From positions 1 through 64,000 of the forward strand of contig JAIPEG010000012.1 of the NCBI GenBank assembly GCA_021737405.1: a DNA stretch of 64,000 bases, in the 5' to 3' direction. This document shows positions 1-8,884 of the stretch, in pieces. The notes under the pieces were generated by a model. It was not told where the DNA came from. It did no database searches and was given only the letters and a program-made list of their open reading frames with translations. Made by a program: the position numbers and the translations under genes. The DNA is from Bacteriovoracaceae bacterium. GTDB lineage: Bacteria > Bdellovibrionota > Bacteriovoracia > Bacteriovoracales > Bacteriovoracaceae. How positions within the stretch are numbered: the stretch's first letter is position 1; every line of letters starts with the position of its first letter.

Positions 1-81
1 AGATTCTATTTTAACGATTCCTATCATCTTGGAGTAGAGGGAAAATCTTACACCTCTTCTGACTTTAAGAAGTGTATGTAG
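1..81 (+). CDS. 3' end of a truncated gene, possibly SGNH/DltD-like hydrolase
   Basis: The first 81 bases read as 26 open codons ending in TAG, so the window starts inside a gene. The visible tail has an Asp-Ser-Tyr-His-Leu stretch followed by a glycine, which resembles the C-terminal Asp-x-x-His block of SGNH/DltD-type esterases. That resemblance is weak because only the tail is present. The product cannot be named with confidence. Confidence 0.4.
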   Translation, partial: RFYFNDSYHLGVEGKSYTSSDFKKCM

Positions 82-338
82 ATAAAGCCTTGTTAGGACT
101 CTGGAGTTCCCCTCCACTTTCTCAGATCTTAGTAGTACTCGGCTTTATTGTGTCTACTGGGAAAATGCATCGCCATAAATCACTTGGCTCCTGAACGAGA
201 AGGAATGTCACTTTTTACCTGTAAATTAATCGGCGTTACTTAATACAAAAGCATGAATTTTGATTATCTCAGTATTATTAACCATTGGGATTTTATTCAA
301 TATGACAACTCATTCAATTTTTGACATTATTTTGTATT

Positions 339-1103
339 ATGAACTTACAGAAATATATTCTTGAATTAGAAAAATATTTTTATGATCGGCTTAATAAAAA
401 GACTACTGCAGTTCTGTATGGCTCCGCCGTGTCTGGAGATTGGACATTATCAAGAAGTGATCTCGATGTTGTAATTCACCTAAGGTTAAGTTCTCAAATC
501 GAGGAATTTGAAGAGATTCTTAACGAATGGCAGGAGAGATTTGGGAAAGACCTCTTGGACGGCTTTTTGATATTTGAAGACCAAGGTGAGTATCGTACAA
601 AAAGGTTTTATAATTTTTCAGTGGATTCAAAAACACTAAAGGAAAATGTTCTTGTCCCTGATATATGGCAAATTAAAAATATGGGAAAATATATTTTTGG
701 TGACTTGCCTGTTAAGAACCTATTTCCGGACAAAGAAATCAATGATCTAAAGAAATGGGCCACAGATAATAGATGTAGCTACTGGATTCCTACAATTCGC
801 GATCAAATAGAAATATTGAAAGCAGAATCAAGTAAAATTAAACTTCCCTTAACTCCGACAATTTGGATGACCAGTGGAGCTGCTAGGATTAAGACTCTTG
901 AAGAAACGGGAATTTTAAGCTCAAAGCAAAATGCTATGACTTGGTTCAATGAAAGGAACCATGACCTCTCTAACCTAGTTCAAGTCTTAATAGATAATTA
1001 TGAAACTACTGACACTTCTTCTCCTAAACTGAATAAAGAGGAAGTCATTCTATTGTATGAGAGAAGTCTAGAGTTACTTTTGCCTAGCGAGGCTCATGTC
1101 TAA
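339..1103 (+). CDS. Nucleotidyltransferase-domain protein, aminoglycoside adenylyltransferase-like
   Basis: This 254-residue protein opens with a nucleotidyltransferase-fold signature: a LYGSAVSGD block near residues 27-35, then SDLDVV, where the Asp residues would bind metal and NTP. The C-terminal helical part resembles AadA-type enzymes that transfer AMP to aminoglycosides. That substrate is an inference; other small-molecule or RNA targets are possible. A TTG codon at 321 would lengthen the protein by six residues, but ATG 339 begins a natural N-terminal helix. Neither start has a convincing ribosome site. The gene stands alone in an AT-rich accessory region, consistent with transfer. Confidence 0.65.
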   Translation: MNLQKYILELEKYFYDRLNKKTTAVLYGSAVSGDWTLSRSDLDVVIHLRLSSQIEEFEEILNEWQERFGKDLLDGFLIFEDQGEYRTKRFYNFSVDSKTLKENVLVPDIWQIKNMGKYIFGDLPVKNLFPDKEINDLKKWATDNRCSYWIPTIRDQIEILKAESSKIKLPLTPTIWMTSGAARIKTLEETGILSSKQNAMTWFNERNHDLSNLVQVLIDNYETTDTSSPKLNKEEVILLYERSLELLLPSEAHV

Positions 1104-1394
1104 GATTTGGGTATACGGTTGTCTTTAGAAGTATCAATGTGTTACAGGTAGAAACGCTCTTAATTCATAACTGTAAATCTGTTATGGATTGGGCATTAAA
1201 TCATCATAATCTCCCTTCTTAAAAGCTACAAAGATAACTAACTATCTAATATTATTTGCTTCATTCATAAAGAAAGTCTGCAATCATAATTGCATATACT
1301 TTTAACTTGCAATTATATTCCGTTGATATTAGATTTACGCAATACAAATTGCATCTTTTTAATTTGTGCAACCATAGTAACAACAGGAGATATT
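1104..1394. other. AT-rich intergenic stretch
   Basis: These 291 bases carry no convincing gene. An in-frame extension of the next gene back to 1290 is open but has no ribosome site. The sequence CTGTAAAT near 1170-1178 matches the arm of the palindromes at 2959 and 4631, but no complete partner arm was found. Confidence 0.4.
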
Positions 1395-2033
1395 ATGCCT
1401 ACCAGTTTTGATCATAAAATGATTTGTGAATTCGCGAGTAAAGATAAAGAAAGGTCTCATTTAAACACAGTCTATTTTGATGAAGTTGGAGTAGCCGTTT
1501 CAACAGATGGTCACAGACTTTTTGCTTGTAAGTCTTTATTTACGCACGATCATAAAGGGAAAGTTTTTGATATTTATGAATTGGCTAAGAATAATATTTG
1601 GAATGAGGTAAATGAAAAATACCCTGACTGGAAGCTTTTACTAGATGGCATGGACCCCGACAATTATAGAACTTCATTTAGCTTGAAGATTCCGAAGTGG
1701 TTTTCTAACTTTAAAGGTGATGAAGAGAAAACCTTATTCACGATTGATTTCTCTGACAGCATAAATCCTAAGATTGTAAGTGGAAACTTTCAAGACGACT
1801 TAAGTTTTGGTGTTGATGGAAGATACTTAGCACCATTTAGCGGACAAGAAATAACAGCACATGTTGATAATGGAGTTACTCCTGTAATTATAACTCAAGA
1901 GAAAGAGCTAAAATTTACAGGCAGTTCAAGTTTGAATTATTTAAAAGACCTTCCATGGTTTGCATTAATTATGCCTATAAAGCTAGATCCATTAGAGGTG
2001 AGTGATAGAGCTAATAATGTCGTTTTTGTTTAA
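1395..2033 (+). CDS. Orphan DNA polymerase III beta (sliding clamp)-like protein
   Basis: The protein has 212 residues, about 60% of a full beta clamp (about 370). Near residues 23-46 a HLNTVYF segment leads to VSTDGHRL, which is the hallmark of a clamp domain. A second domain begins near FGVDGRYLAPF, and near the C-terminus a PVIIT strand and an LIMPIKL strand resemble the end of clamp domain 3. I infer a two-domain clamp-like protein, perhaps phage- or plasmid-derived. The start is ATG 1395, which has AGGAG eight bases upstream; the longer reading from 1290 lacks such a site. A RpiR-type regulator follows 13 bases downstream, so the two are probably cotranscribed. Confidence 0.6.
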   Translation: MPTSFDHKMICEFASKDKERSHLNTVYFDEVGVAVSTDGHRLFACKSLFTHDHKGKVFDIYELAKNNIWNEVNEKYPDWKLLLDGMDPDNYRTSFSLKIPKWFSNFKGDEEKTLFTIDFSDSINPKIVSGNFQDDLSFGVDGRYLAPFSGQEITAHVDNGVTPVIITQEKELKFTGSSSLNYLKDLPWFALIMPIKLDPLEVSDRANNVVFV

Positions 2034-2046
2034 AAAGGATGAATGA

Positions 2047-2895
2047 ATGAATGTTATTGAAAAAATTAAGTCGTCAAAACTAGTTGGATCACAAAAGGAT
2101 ATAGCAGCTTTTTTAACAAAAGAGCTACACCGAACAGCTTTTCTATCTGGCCCTGAGATTGCTGAAGAATGTAAGGTCTCTAACTCTGCAATTACACGTT
2201 TTGCTCAAAAGGTTGGTTATTCGGGGTTTCCCGAACTCAAAAAAGAGCTTGAGGGGCTGTATCGGAACCAAACGACCCCTCTTGAGATGTTTGAATCTTT
2301 TGTGAGCAAGGAAGTAAAGGATTCAATAACTGGTCTTAGCCTTTCCCAAGATATTGAAAATATCAATCGCTTCCAGTCAACTCTGAATGAAAAAAACTTA
2401 CAAAAAGTGATTAAGGCTATTTCAAAAGGAAAGACAATCCATCTTGTTGCAATAGGTGTAGCTGAAATTCTAGTTGATACATTAGCTTCCTATTTAGAAG
2501 CTTTAGATAAGACAGTTGTGAAACTAAAATCTTTTGGCATATCAAAACAGGCCGAGTTGATTAATTTTAATAAAAACGATGTCGTAATTTGTTTTTCATT
2601 TCAAAGAATATTAAAAGAAGTTCATAAAGTTGCGGAGTATTCAAAAGAAAAAGGAGCTGTAACGATTGCTGTTACAGATAGTGAAACTAACCCCTTATCG
2701 ATAACTACTGATTATACTCTTATGACGCCTGTGTCAGGAACAACTTTTGGGATGTCCTTAGTTGCTCCTTTAGCTCTTGTTAATATTTTGGGTAATACTT
2801 ATGCTGCTTTAGATAAAGATACTAATCTTAAGAAACTTAAGCGTGTTAAGAAGACCTGGGACGAATATCCAATCTTTTCAAGTGGGCCTCAATAA
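2047..2895 (+). CDS. MurR/RpiR-family transcriptional regulator (HTH + SIS)
   Basis: The 282-residue protein has the family's two domains. The first 75 or so residues form a helix-turn-helix unit, including SGPEIAEECKVSNSAITRFA. A SIS sugar-phosphate-binding domain covers about residues 125-250, with NKNDVVICFSF and later VTDSE strands. Family members sense phosphosugars and control sugar or amino-sugar catabolism. No such pathway adjoins here; the upstream partner is the clamp-like gene. Of three overlapping ATGs, 2047 fits the frame and lies eight bases after AAGG. The target is unknown. Confidence 0.82.
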   Translation: MNVIEKIKSSKLVGSQKDIAAFLTKELHRTAFLSGPEIAEECKVSNSAITRFAQKVGYSGFPELKKELEGLYRNQTTPLEMFESFVSKEVKDSITGLSLSQDIENINRFQSTLNEKNLQKVIKAISKGKTIHLVAIGVAEILVDTLASYLEALDKTVVKLKSFGISKQAELINFNKNDVVICFSFQRILKEVHKVAEYSKEKGAVTIAVTDSETNPLSITTDYTLMTPVSGTTFGMSLVAPLALVNILGNTYAALDKDTNLKKLKRVKKTWDEYPIFSSGPQ

Positions 2896-2958
2896 ATAGG
2901 ACTTTTAGAGTTCGTTTTATGTTGGGCTTTAACTTGCTCCATTTGCTACTTCTTCCAA

Positions 2959-2995
2959 CTGTAAATAACGCTTATTAAAAGCCTCTTATTTACAG
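2959..2995. repeat. Palindrome with 10-bp perfect arms
   Basis: CTGTAAATAA at 2959-2968 is the exact reverse complement of TTATTTACAG at 2986-2995. The 17-base loop contains GCTTATTAAAAG at 2970-2981. The same 12-mer lies inside another palindrome at 4631-4697, on the other side of the first transposase gene. Confidence 0.6.
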
Positions 2996-3119
2996 GTCGT
3001 ATTTGGCAGTATTTCGTGTTAAGAACAATTGTCTAACGAGAGGTCTTTTTCTTGGATCACTCTAGTTTTCCGAACACAAGATATTCATTTAATAATACTC
3101 TTTTCAACAAGTATTATTT

Positions 3120-4328
3120 TCAATTCGCCTTAACATAATTTCTTACATCATCATAACCTTCAAGAAAATTGTCATTTGATTGACTAAGATTGAAGCCTTC
3201 TAGCAACTTCCTAAATGTGGATAATTTGCGGCTCAAGCCTTTTTTAAGTTCTATAGGGTTGTGTTTCTCATATTCATTTTGAAGCTCGTATTTTTGCTTT
3301 ACACTTAATGCCTCAGAATCCATTAATCTCTGATAAGGGGTCTTAGGGATGTCATACTTTCTTCTGTAACGGCTACCAAGGCGAGACTTCTCAACGAGCT
3401 TCAGTTGGGGTGTAAAGAAGTTAAGAAGTGGGTTCAAATAGTCGCGATAGATCTCATTCATATATTTAATCAATTCCTCATGATCAATTCTATCGTACCC
3501 AAAGGTTTCCCTGACATGAGTAAAATTCTTCTGTTCGACATGACAGTTGTCATTCTTTCTATAGGCCCTTGATCGAGTTAGTTGAACTCCAGATTTTGAA
3601 CTAAAATATTCCACAAAATATCTATTCAAGAACTCAGTGCCATTATCAACATTGAAAGATTTGATCGTGAAGGGGAGTAGCTTCTCGACCCTGATAATTG
3701 CAGTTAGAGTATTATCAGCAGTTTTGCCTAAAAAAGCCTGATTATTAGTCCAACCTGAAAATACGTCCGTAACAGTCAAAGACCAAGCAAACTGGCCCGA
3801 AAGAGAACCGCCACAATGGGCAACAGTATCGGCTTCTATAAAGCCAGGAACACTATTTTTTTCCTCAAAGACTTTGAGAGGAATTATGTTTTGAAAGGCC
3901 TTTGTTCCTCGGATTGTTCCTGTTCTCTTTCTTCTGGCAAATTGTGCTTTGTAGGACTTCAAATAACGATCAACTGTTGCTGCACTCATGGAAAGTAATT
4001 CGCTTTGAATAATTGGTCCAAAGCCAGAAGCCTCGTAAAAATCAAGCCATACTGGAAACGCTGCAACCATCTTCTTTGAACACATTCGGCCCATAAGATG
4101 CCAAAGACGCTTCAGGTGAAAGACACTCATGTCTGAGTATACCCTTGAGCGCCCTGAGGCCTTAGGACCGCTCATGTGACCCGTCGAGAGGATTTTTATA
4201 GCATATTTACGGTGGTAACCAGTGACAGCACATAGCTCATCAAGAATTTTCGACTTCTGGGTCTTTGATGAATTAAAGTATCGTCTGCGAACTTGGTCTA
4301 AGTATTGAGTTTTAAAATGTAATGTCAT
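3120..4328 (-). CDS. IS transposase, DDE/rve integrase type (copy 1)
   Basis: This intact 402-residue transposase has an N-terminal DNA-binding part with an HRKYAIKIL helix near residue 39. A retroviral-integrase-type catalytic core follows: Asp167 in EADTVAH, Asp228 in VDNGTEF and Glu265 in HVEQKN, with 36 residues between the last two, close to the classic D-35-E. A paralogue lies at 6730-7938 in the same orientation. The C-terminal tail is basic and helical. I could not resolve terminal inverted repeats or a target duplication, so the element's ends are undefined. It appears intact and possibly active. Confidence 0.88.
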   Translation of the reverse strand: MTLHFKTQYLDQVRRRYFNSSKTQKSKILDELCAVTGYHRKYAIKILSTGHMSGPKASGRSRVYSDMSVFHLKRLWHLMGRMCSKKMVAAFPVWLDFYEASGFGPIIQSELLSMSAATVDRYLKSYKAQFARRKRTGTIRGTKAFQNIIPLKVFEEKNSVPGFIEADTVAHCGGSLSGQFAWSLTVTDVFSGWTNNQAFLGKTADNTLTAIIRVEKLLPFTIKSFNVDNGTEFLNRYFVEYFSSKSGVQLTRSRAYRKNDNCHVEQKNFTHVRETFGYDRIDHEELIKYMNEIYRDYLNPLLNFFTPQLKLVEKSRLGSRYRRKYDIPKTPYQRLMDSEALSVKQKYELQNEYEKHNPIELKKGLSRKLSTFRKLLEGFNLSQSNDNFLEGYDDVRNYVKAN

Positions 4329-4810
4329 GAATAACTCCTAATCTCGGTAAGGTCTTTTTGAGTCATTCATCAGAGAAAATCTAGTGATTTTCAAATTCTT
4401 GGGTAATATTGTGGAAGATTTTGGAAAGTGAAAACTTACAGTGATAATGGGGTGTTTGAATTGTTGCACAAAGTGCTCCTTGGTAGAGTGAGTCAACACC
4501 TTACGAAGAACCTTGTTTGGGTAGTACTTTTAATGAGTCATATCGAAAGCGATATGAATCAGATAATAATGACACTTTGAGGGTTCTCTAGGAGAGCAGT
4601 TATTGGTTAAGTTTAGCAGAGCCCTACAGGTGTAAGAAAGGGGTAAAATTTACGATCTCGCCTTTATAAATTAGCTTATTAAAAGGGTTTTCTTACAGAC
4701 AAGATGGGCTGATTACTTTAAGTATTGGGACATATTTCACCTCAAGCTTTCTAAGTGTGAACGTTGTTTTTATATAAAGACAGTTTCACTCAATAATACT
4801 AAAATTAAGT
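4329..4810. other. Intergenic region beside transposase copy 1 with palindromes
   Basis: These 482 bases carry no gene. They hold a perfect hairpin, TCATATCG-AAAG-CGATATGA, at 4538-4557 and a larger palindrome at 4631-4697. The part next to the transposase start resembles the matching flank of the second copy: GTCTTTTT followed by GTCATT at about 4352-4370 and again at about 8020-8033. The two mobile elements therefore share some leader sequence outside the coding region. Confidence 0.5.
4631..4697. repeat. Palindrome with 9-bp arms and shared core
   Basis: TGTAAGAAA at 4631-4639 pairs exactly with TTTCTTACA at 4689-4697. The loop carries GCTTATTAAAAG at 4674-4685, identical to the loop core of the palindrome at 2959-2995. 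The pair brackets transposase copy 1. Confidence 0.5.
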
Positions 4811-5743
4811 ATGAGTAAATTGATAATAAGAAGTTTTACACTTCAAGATGAATCTGAAGTTCCTAAAGTATTAAAGAGTATTTGGAAAGACGATCAGGAT
4901 ATGATTGAGTCCCATTCTATTCACATGGATTGGAAAGAAGCAGAATTAACACGAGTTACTTTAACCGCTGAAACAGATAATAGGGTTGTTGGTTTTGGAA
5001 CTGTTTTCGAAACAGACTTCCATCCAAAGTCTCTCTTCTTAGTTATAAATATTTCACCTGAATATCAAAGACGAGGAATTGGTACAATAGTTTTTAGTAA
5101 ATTAATTGAATATCAAAAAGAAAAGAGGTTTTTGGTAAAAACCCGTATTAACAATGAAGCAAGTGTTTCATTTTTAAAAAAACGAAACTTTAATTTAATT
5201 ACAAAAACGGCTCTTGGCTCTATTGATTCTGAATCTAAAGAAATAGAATTATGGCTTGATAAAACTCAAGAAATATCTTCTGGTATTGATATCGAATTTT
5301 GTGATGTTGAAAATAATCTAAGCTTAAGAAAAGAAATGGCGTATTTTCTTGCGACCAGTTATGAGAATGATCATTTTTGGGATAGGCCTGCTGTATTAGA
5401 TGAACAGTTTTATCTAAATCTTTTCATGGGAAAAAATATAATTCCAAATACAACAATTAGGATAGTTGCTGATGGAGAGATGCTTGCTGCTTCAACGTTA
5501 TTAAAAATAGAAGAAGGAGAGGCTTACTGGACTTGGTATGGGCTTAGTTCTAAGGTATCATCTCCTGACCTTAAGGAAATGTATCTTCAGGCTTTATTGC
5601 GTAAAAGCTTATTAATTTGTAGAGATAAAAATCTTCTGCTTAAATACGAAGCAGATAGCATCAACGAGTATCCCTACAATATTTTAAAACAAATTCCTTC
5701 TAGAGACTTCAGTGACACCTTTTCTCTTTGGGTAAATAGCTAA
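4811..5743 (+). CDS. GNAT-family N-acetyltransferase, two GNAT-like halves
   Basis: At 310 residues the protein is about twice the size of a single GNAT domain. The first half is canonical, with motif A near residues 76-92 (INISPEYQRRGIGTIVF), where the RRGIG loop would bind the acetyl-CoA pyrophosphate. It continues with NNEASVSFLKKRNF, the usual GNAT beta5-alpha4 region. The second half, from about residue 165, has no clear RxxGxG loop and may be a degenerate or substrate domain. The substrate is unknown. The gene lies between the two transposase copies, typical of mobile accessory cargo. Confidence 0.78.
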   Translation: MSKLIIRSFTLQDESEVPKVLKSIWKDDQDMIESHSIHMDWKEAELTRVTLTAETDNRVVGFGTVFETDFHPKSLFLVINISPEYQRRGIGTIVFSKLIEYQKEKRFLVKTRINNEASVSFLKKRNFNLITKTALGSIDSESKEIELWLDKTQEISSGIDIEFCDVENNLSLRKEMAYFLATSYENDHFWDRPAVLDEQFYLNLFMGKNIIPNTTIRIVADGEMLAASTLLKIEEGEAYWTWYGLSSKVSSPDLKEMYLQALLRKSLLICRDKNLLLKYEADSINEYPYNILKQIPSRDFSDTFSLWVNS

Positions 5744-5842
5744 ATTTAGCATTCATAATATAGGTTATTGTCTATTTGGACTGTGTCATAATGGGACTTC
5801 TTCAATAAAGACATTTTAATACTTTTCTGAGATTATTTAATA

Positions 5843-6682
5843 ATGTTGCATTTTCTTTTCTTAATATTATTTTTCACTAATGCTTGTTTTTCTTGTGAGG
5901 TTAAATGGAATAAATTAATGGAAAAAACTCCTTTTCATTTTAATAATGTACGACCTCAGGGGTTAACAAAACACCATAATCGCTTAATCCTTTCTAATCA
6001 CTATAAAGACGCAACAACGGGTAAAGAATCATCTGATTTTTTAGTTCTCAATCAAAGCTCAATGGCGTTAACAAAAAAACTTAAGTTTCCACCTGAATAT
6101 AAACATGTCGGTGGACTTTCATCTGATGAGAAAAATATATATGCAGTCGATTTTGATAGAAGCTATTTTTTAAGGTTAGAAGATACTGGGAAAGATATTA
6201 TCGATGTAACACCTCTTTTTGAGATACCAATTAAAGGCCTATCAGGACTCGCCGTAGAAAATAAAACTATTGCTATATCCAACTATATTCTTCCTCACAG
6301 ATACCCATATTTTGCGGATCGGTATATACGTTTTTTCGACCTCGATAGTGGAAATGAGGTAAAGTTTAATGGGAATCTCCTTAGTAGTAATTACTCCCAA
6401 GGTTTAGCATTTTTCAAAAGAAATGATAGTCTATATCTCGCTGAATCTATTAATAACTTTGATAACGTTTTATCTTATTGGATGACTGGTTATGATTATA
6501 CTCCTGATACATTAAGGATATACAAGTTAGAGAATGAGTCTTTGACTATTGAGCATGTTGTAGACATCAAATCACCTGCGAATATGATTGAAGATTTGGC
6601 TCTTAATGGCCAAGGTCATATCATTACTACTGATGAACAAGATTATTCATTTTATGAAGCAAAAATTACTAATTGTTTATGA
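5843..6682 (+). CDS. Exported protein of unknown function, beta-propeller-like
   Basis: This 279-residue protein begins with a hydrophobic leader, with likely cleavage near residue 17 before a Cys-containing mature start. The rest alternates short beta-strand stretches with Asp/Asn-rich turns, such as KHHNRLILSNH, SSDEKNIYAVDFD and LALNGQGHIITTDEQ. This pattern is typical of periplasmic propeller or SMP-30/esterase-like proteins. I do not recognise a catalytic motif. It lies between the two transposases and has no obvious operon partner; the upstream GNAT gene ends 99 bases away. Confidence 0.55.
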   Translation: MLHFLFLILFFTNACFSCEVKWNKLMEKTPFHFNNVRPQGLTKHHNRLILSNHYKDATTGKESSDFLVLNQSSMALTKKLKFPPEYKHVGGLSSDEKNIYAVDFDRSYFLRLEDTGKDIIDVTPLFEIPIKGLSGLAVENKTIAISNYILPHRYPYFADRYIRFFDLDSGNEVKFNGNLLSSNYSQGLAFFKRNDSLYLAESINNFDNVLSYWMTGYDYTPDTLRIYKLENESLTIEHVVDIKSPANMIEDLALNGQGHIITTDEQDYSFYEAKITNCL

Positions 6683-6729
6683 AAGAATCATACAATAAAA
6701 ATATTTTTAACAAGTAAAGCTATTGGGCA

Positions 6730-7938
6730 TTATTTCATAGTGTAGCGTTTCACATCATAATAACTCGGTAAATAAACATCTTCCTGACGCTTCTTATCCA
6801 GAGATTTCTTAAGGCCATTAAACTGACTTATCTTTTTACTCAAGCCGCGCTTAAGCTCGATTGGGTTGAGAGAATTATAAATTTTCTCAAGGTCTGACTT
6901 CTGCTTCATTGACAGGACTCCTGACTCAAGGAGGCGTTGGTAGGGGGTCTTCCCTTGGTCATACTTTCTCACATAGCGACTACCAACTCTTGATTTTTCA
7001 ATCATCTTTATCTGCGGAGTAAAGAAGTTTTGAAGGGGATTAAAGAAATCTCGATAAATCTCATTCATGTACTTTATTAGCTCTTCGTGGTCTAAGCGGC
7101 AGTATTTAAAAACTTCTCTTACATGGGTAAAGTTTTTCTGCTCAACATGGCAGTTATCATTTTTTCGATAAGGACGAGATCTAGTAAGCTTCACTGATTC
7201 TCTTCTCCTGAAGTATTCAAGGAAGTATCGATTTAGAAACTCAGTTCCATTATCAACATTTAGAGATCTTAAGGTGTAGGGGAGACTATCATTTATTGAT
7301 ATAATTGCACTTAATGTTTCATCGGCGCCCTTTCCAAAAAATGCTCGATTGTTAGTCCAGCCAGTAGATACATCTGTCATCGTTAAAGACCAGGCAAACT
7401 TCCCAGAAAGAGAGCTGCCACAATGGGCGACAGTATCAGCTTCGACAAAACCAGGTATTACCTCTTTTTTCTCAAATAATTTCAGAGGAACTATTGCTTG
7501 ATACTTCTTTGTACCTCTTGAGTTCGTTGCTGATCTTCTACTTCTCGCAAATTGAGCTTTATAAGCTCTCAAGTAGCGATCTACCGTTGATGAACTCATT
7601 GAAAGCAGTTCATCTTTAACAATTGGCCCAAAGCCTTTAGCTTCATAAAATTCAAGCCAAATAGGGAAGGCAGCGATCATTCTCTTTGAGCATATTCGGC
7701 CCATCAAATGCCACAGCTTCTTTAAATGATAAATTGAAGCATCAGAGTAGCTCTGAGTTCGTCCAGAGGCCTTAGGGCCTTCATGATGGCCTCTCGCGAG
7801 CATCTTTATCACATGCTTTCTTTCTAAATTGGTATTTTGGCAGATTTCATCGAGAATGACTGACTTTTGCTTTTTGCTGGATTTATAATAGCGGTCTCTG
7901 ACTTTGTTGAAGTATTCGACCTTAAATTTCAGGCTCAT
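6730..7938 (-). CDS. IS transposase, DDE/rve integrase type (copy 2)
   Basis: This second, intact 402-residue transposase is clearly paralogous to the one at 3120-4328. The catalytic residues fall at Asp168, Asp229 and Glu266, and the VDNGTEFLNRYF and RKNDNCHVEQKNFTHVRE blocks are almost unchanged, while both termini have diverged. The divergence at protein level means the two copies are not a recent duplication of one element but two related elements. Both face the same way and enclose about 2.4 kb. No terminal repeats were identified. Confidence 0.88.
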   Translation of the reverse strand: MSLKFKVEYFNKVRDRYYKSSKKQKSVILDEICQNTNLERKHVIKMLARGHHEGPKASGRTQSYSDASIYHLKKLWHLMGRICSKRMIAAFPIWLEFYEAKGFGPIVKDELLSMSSSTVDRYLRAYKAQFARSRRSATNSRGTKKYQAIVPLKLFEKKEVIPGFVEADTVAHCGSSLSGKFAWSLTMTDVSTGWTNNRAFFGKGADETLSAIISINDSLPYTLRSLNVDNGTEFLNRYFLEYFRRRESVKLTRSRPYRKNDNCHVEQKNFTHVREVFKYCRLDHEELIKYMNEIYRDFFNPLQNFFTPQIKMIEKSRVGSRYVRKYDQGKTPYQRLLESGVLSMKQKSDLEKIYNSLNPIELKRGLSKKISQFNGLKKSLDKKRQEDVYLPSYYDVKRYTMK

Positions 7939-8173
7939 AGGATCATTTTTCCTTTTGGTATCATTTTTTAATGAGTTTCAAAAAAGGGTCATATCCCGAG
8001 TTAGTTAAAGTTTCGGTGTCTTTTTTCTGTCATTGATGTCAGGGGAATTTGATAGCTAGAGAAGCTGTAGTTGTCAGATGTCATAAATACTCCAGGTTGC
8101 TTGATTCAACAGCTCAACCTGAGAGGACTTTTAGTGTGCTTTAAAGTGATTCAATTCGGAAAGCTTTGTTTTT

Positions 8174-8201
8174 ACCCCCGATAATTACCATTATGGGGGG
8201 T
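8174..8201. repeat. Imperfect GC-capped hairpin
   Basis: ACCCCC-G-ATAAT, loop TACC, then ATTAT-G-GGGGGT forms eleven base pairs with one mismatch. It lies between transposase copy 2 and the VOC gene. Neither strand has a following T-run, so it does not look like a terminator. It could be an element end or a protein-binding palindrome. Confidence 0.4.
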
Positions 8202-8236
8202 AGGCTCAGGGGAGTGATTATATGCCTTTCTAGGGC

Positions 8237-8713
8237 CTATTTAGGCCAATTGACCTCAATATCTAATTCATTATCCTTTGGTTCCCAGCAGATTTCCACT
8301 GTTTTTCCCATAGGATCTTTTACCGTGAATCCCCAGTAAGAATCTTGGCGCCAAGTTGGGTTTTCGCTTTGAGTTTCAAAGGAGCTTTTCTGAATTTTTT
8401 CGACTGTAGATTTAAAACTCTCATGGTTATGGCCTGTAACAGATATTGAGCTTTCTAGATGATCGCCAACACCATCACCAGGTAAATTTCCAAAGCCCAC
8501 AGGAATTTGTGGGAAATCTTCCGGCTTATCATCAGTTTGAAAGAACATCAGTTGAAGCTCATCACTTTTGTAAACGACCCATTTCCAAGCAGAATCAGGA
8601 TCATTATTAAACTGAAGTTCTTCTAGTCCAATCATCTCCGAGTAAAAAGTTTTTGTAAGAGATACATCGGTACAGTAATTATAGATAAACCCGACCTTAA
8701 TTTTTGGTTTCAA
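8237..8713 (-). CDS. VOC (glyoxalase/bleomycin-resistance fold) family protein
   Basis: The 158-residue product has the paired beta-alpha-beta-beta-beta layout of the vicinal oxygen chelate superfamily. The first module starts VGFIYNYCTDVSLTKTFYSEMIGLEEL, and the second ends with FTVKDPMGKTVEICWEP, whose Glu is the usual last metal ligand. Substrates in this family range from glyoxals to antibiotics and cannot be told here. AGGAG lies just before the ATG on the minus strand. It is a single gene, separate from the divergent HEAT-repeat operon. Confidence 0.75.
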   Translation of the reverse strand: MKPKIKVGFIYNYCTDVSLTKTFYSEMIGLEELQFNNDPDSAWKWVVYKSDELQLMFFQTDDKPEDFPQIPVGFGNLPGDGVGDHLESSISVTGHNHESFKSTVEKIQKSSFETQSENPTWRQDSYWGFTVKDPMGKTVEICWEPKDNELDIEVNWPK

Positions 8714-8884
8714 AATATTCTCCTAGATAAATAAGGTAAGTGGCTTTAAAGGTTATCCAACTCTATTGGGAAACGCAAAAATACCCATTTTTAACGGTTA
8801 TTTTTTGCACCTAGTTTCCATTTTTCGATCTAACCTTCTGAATTTATGACTTATTTATGGTGATTTAAAGCCGATAAGCGAAGT

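Noticed and set aside
3120-7938. Proven composite transposon
   Set aside because: The two transposases have diverged, and no terminal repeats or target duplications were found.
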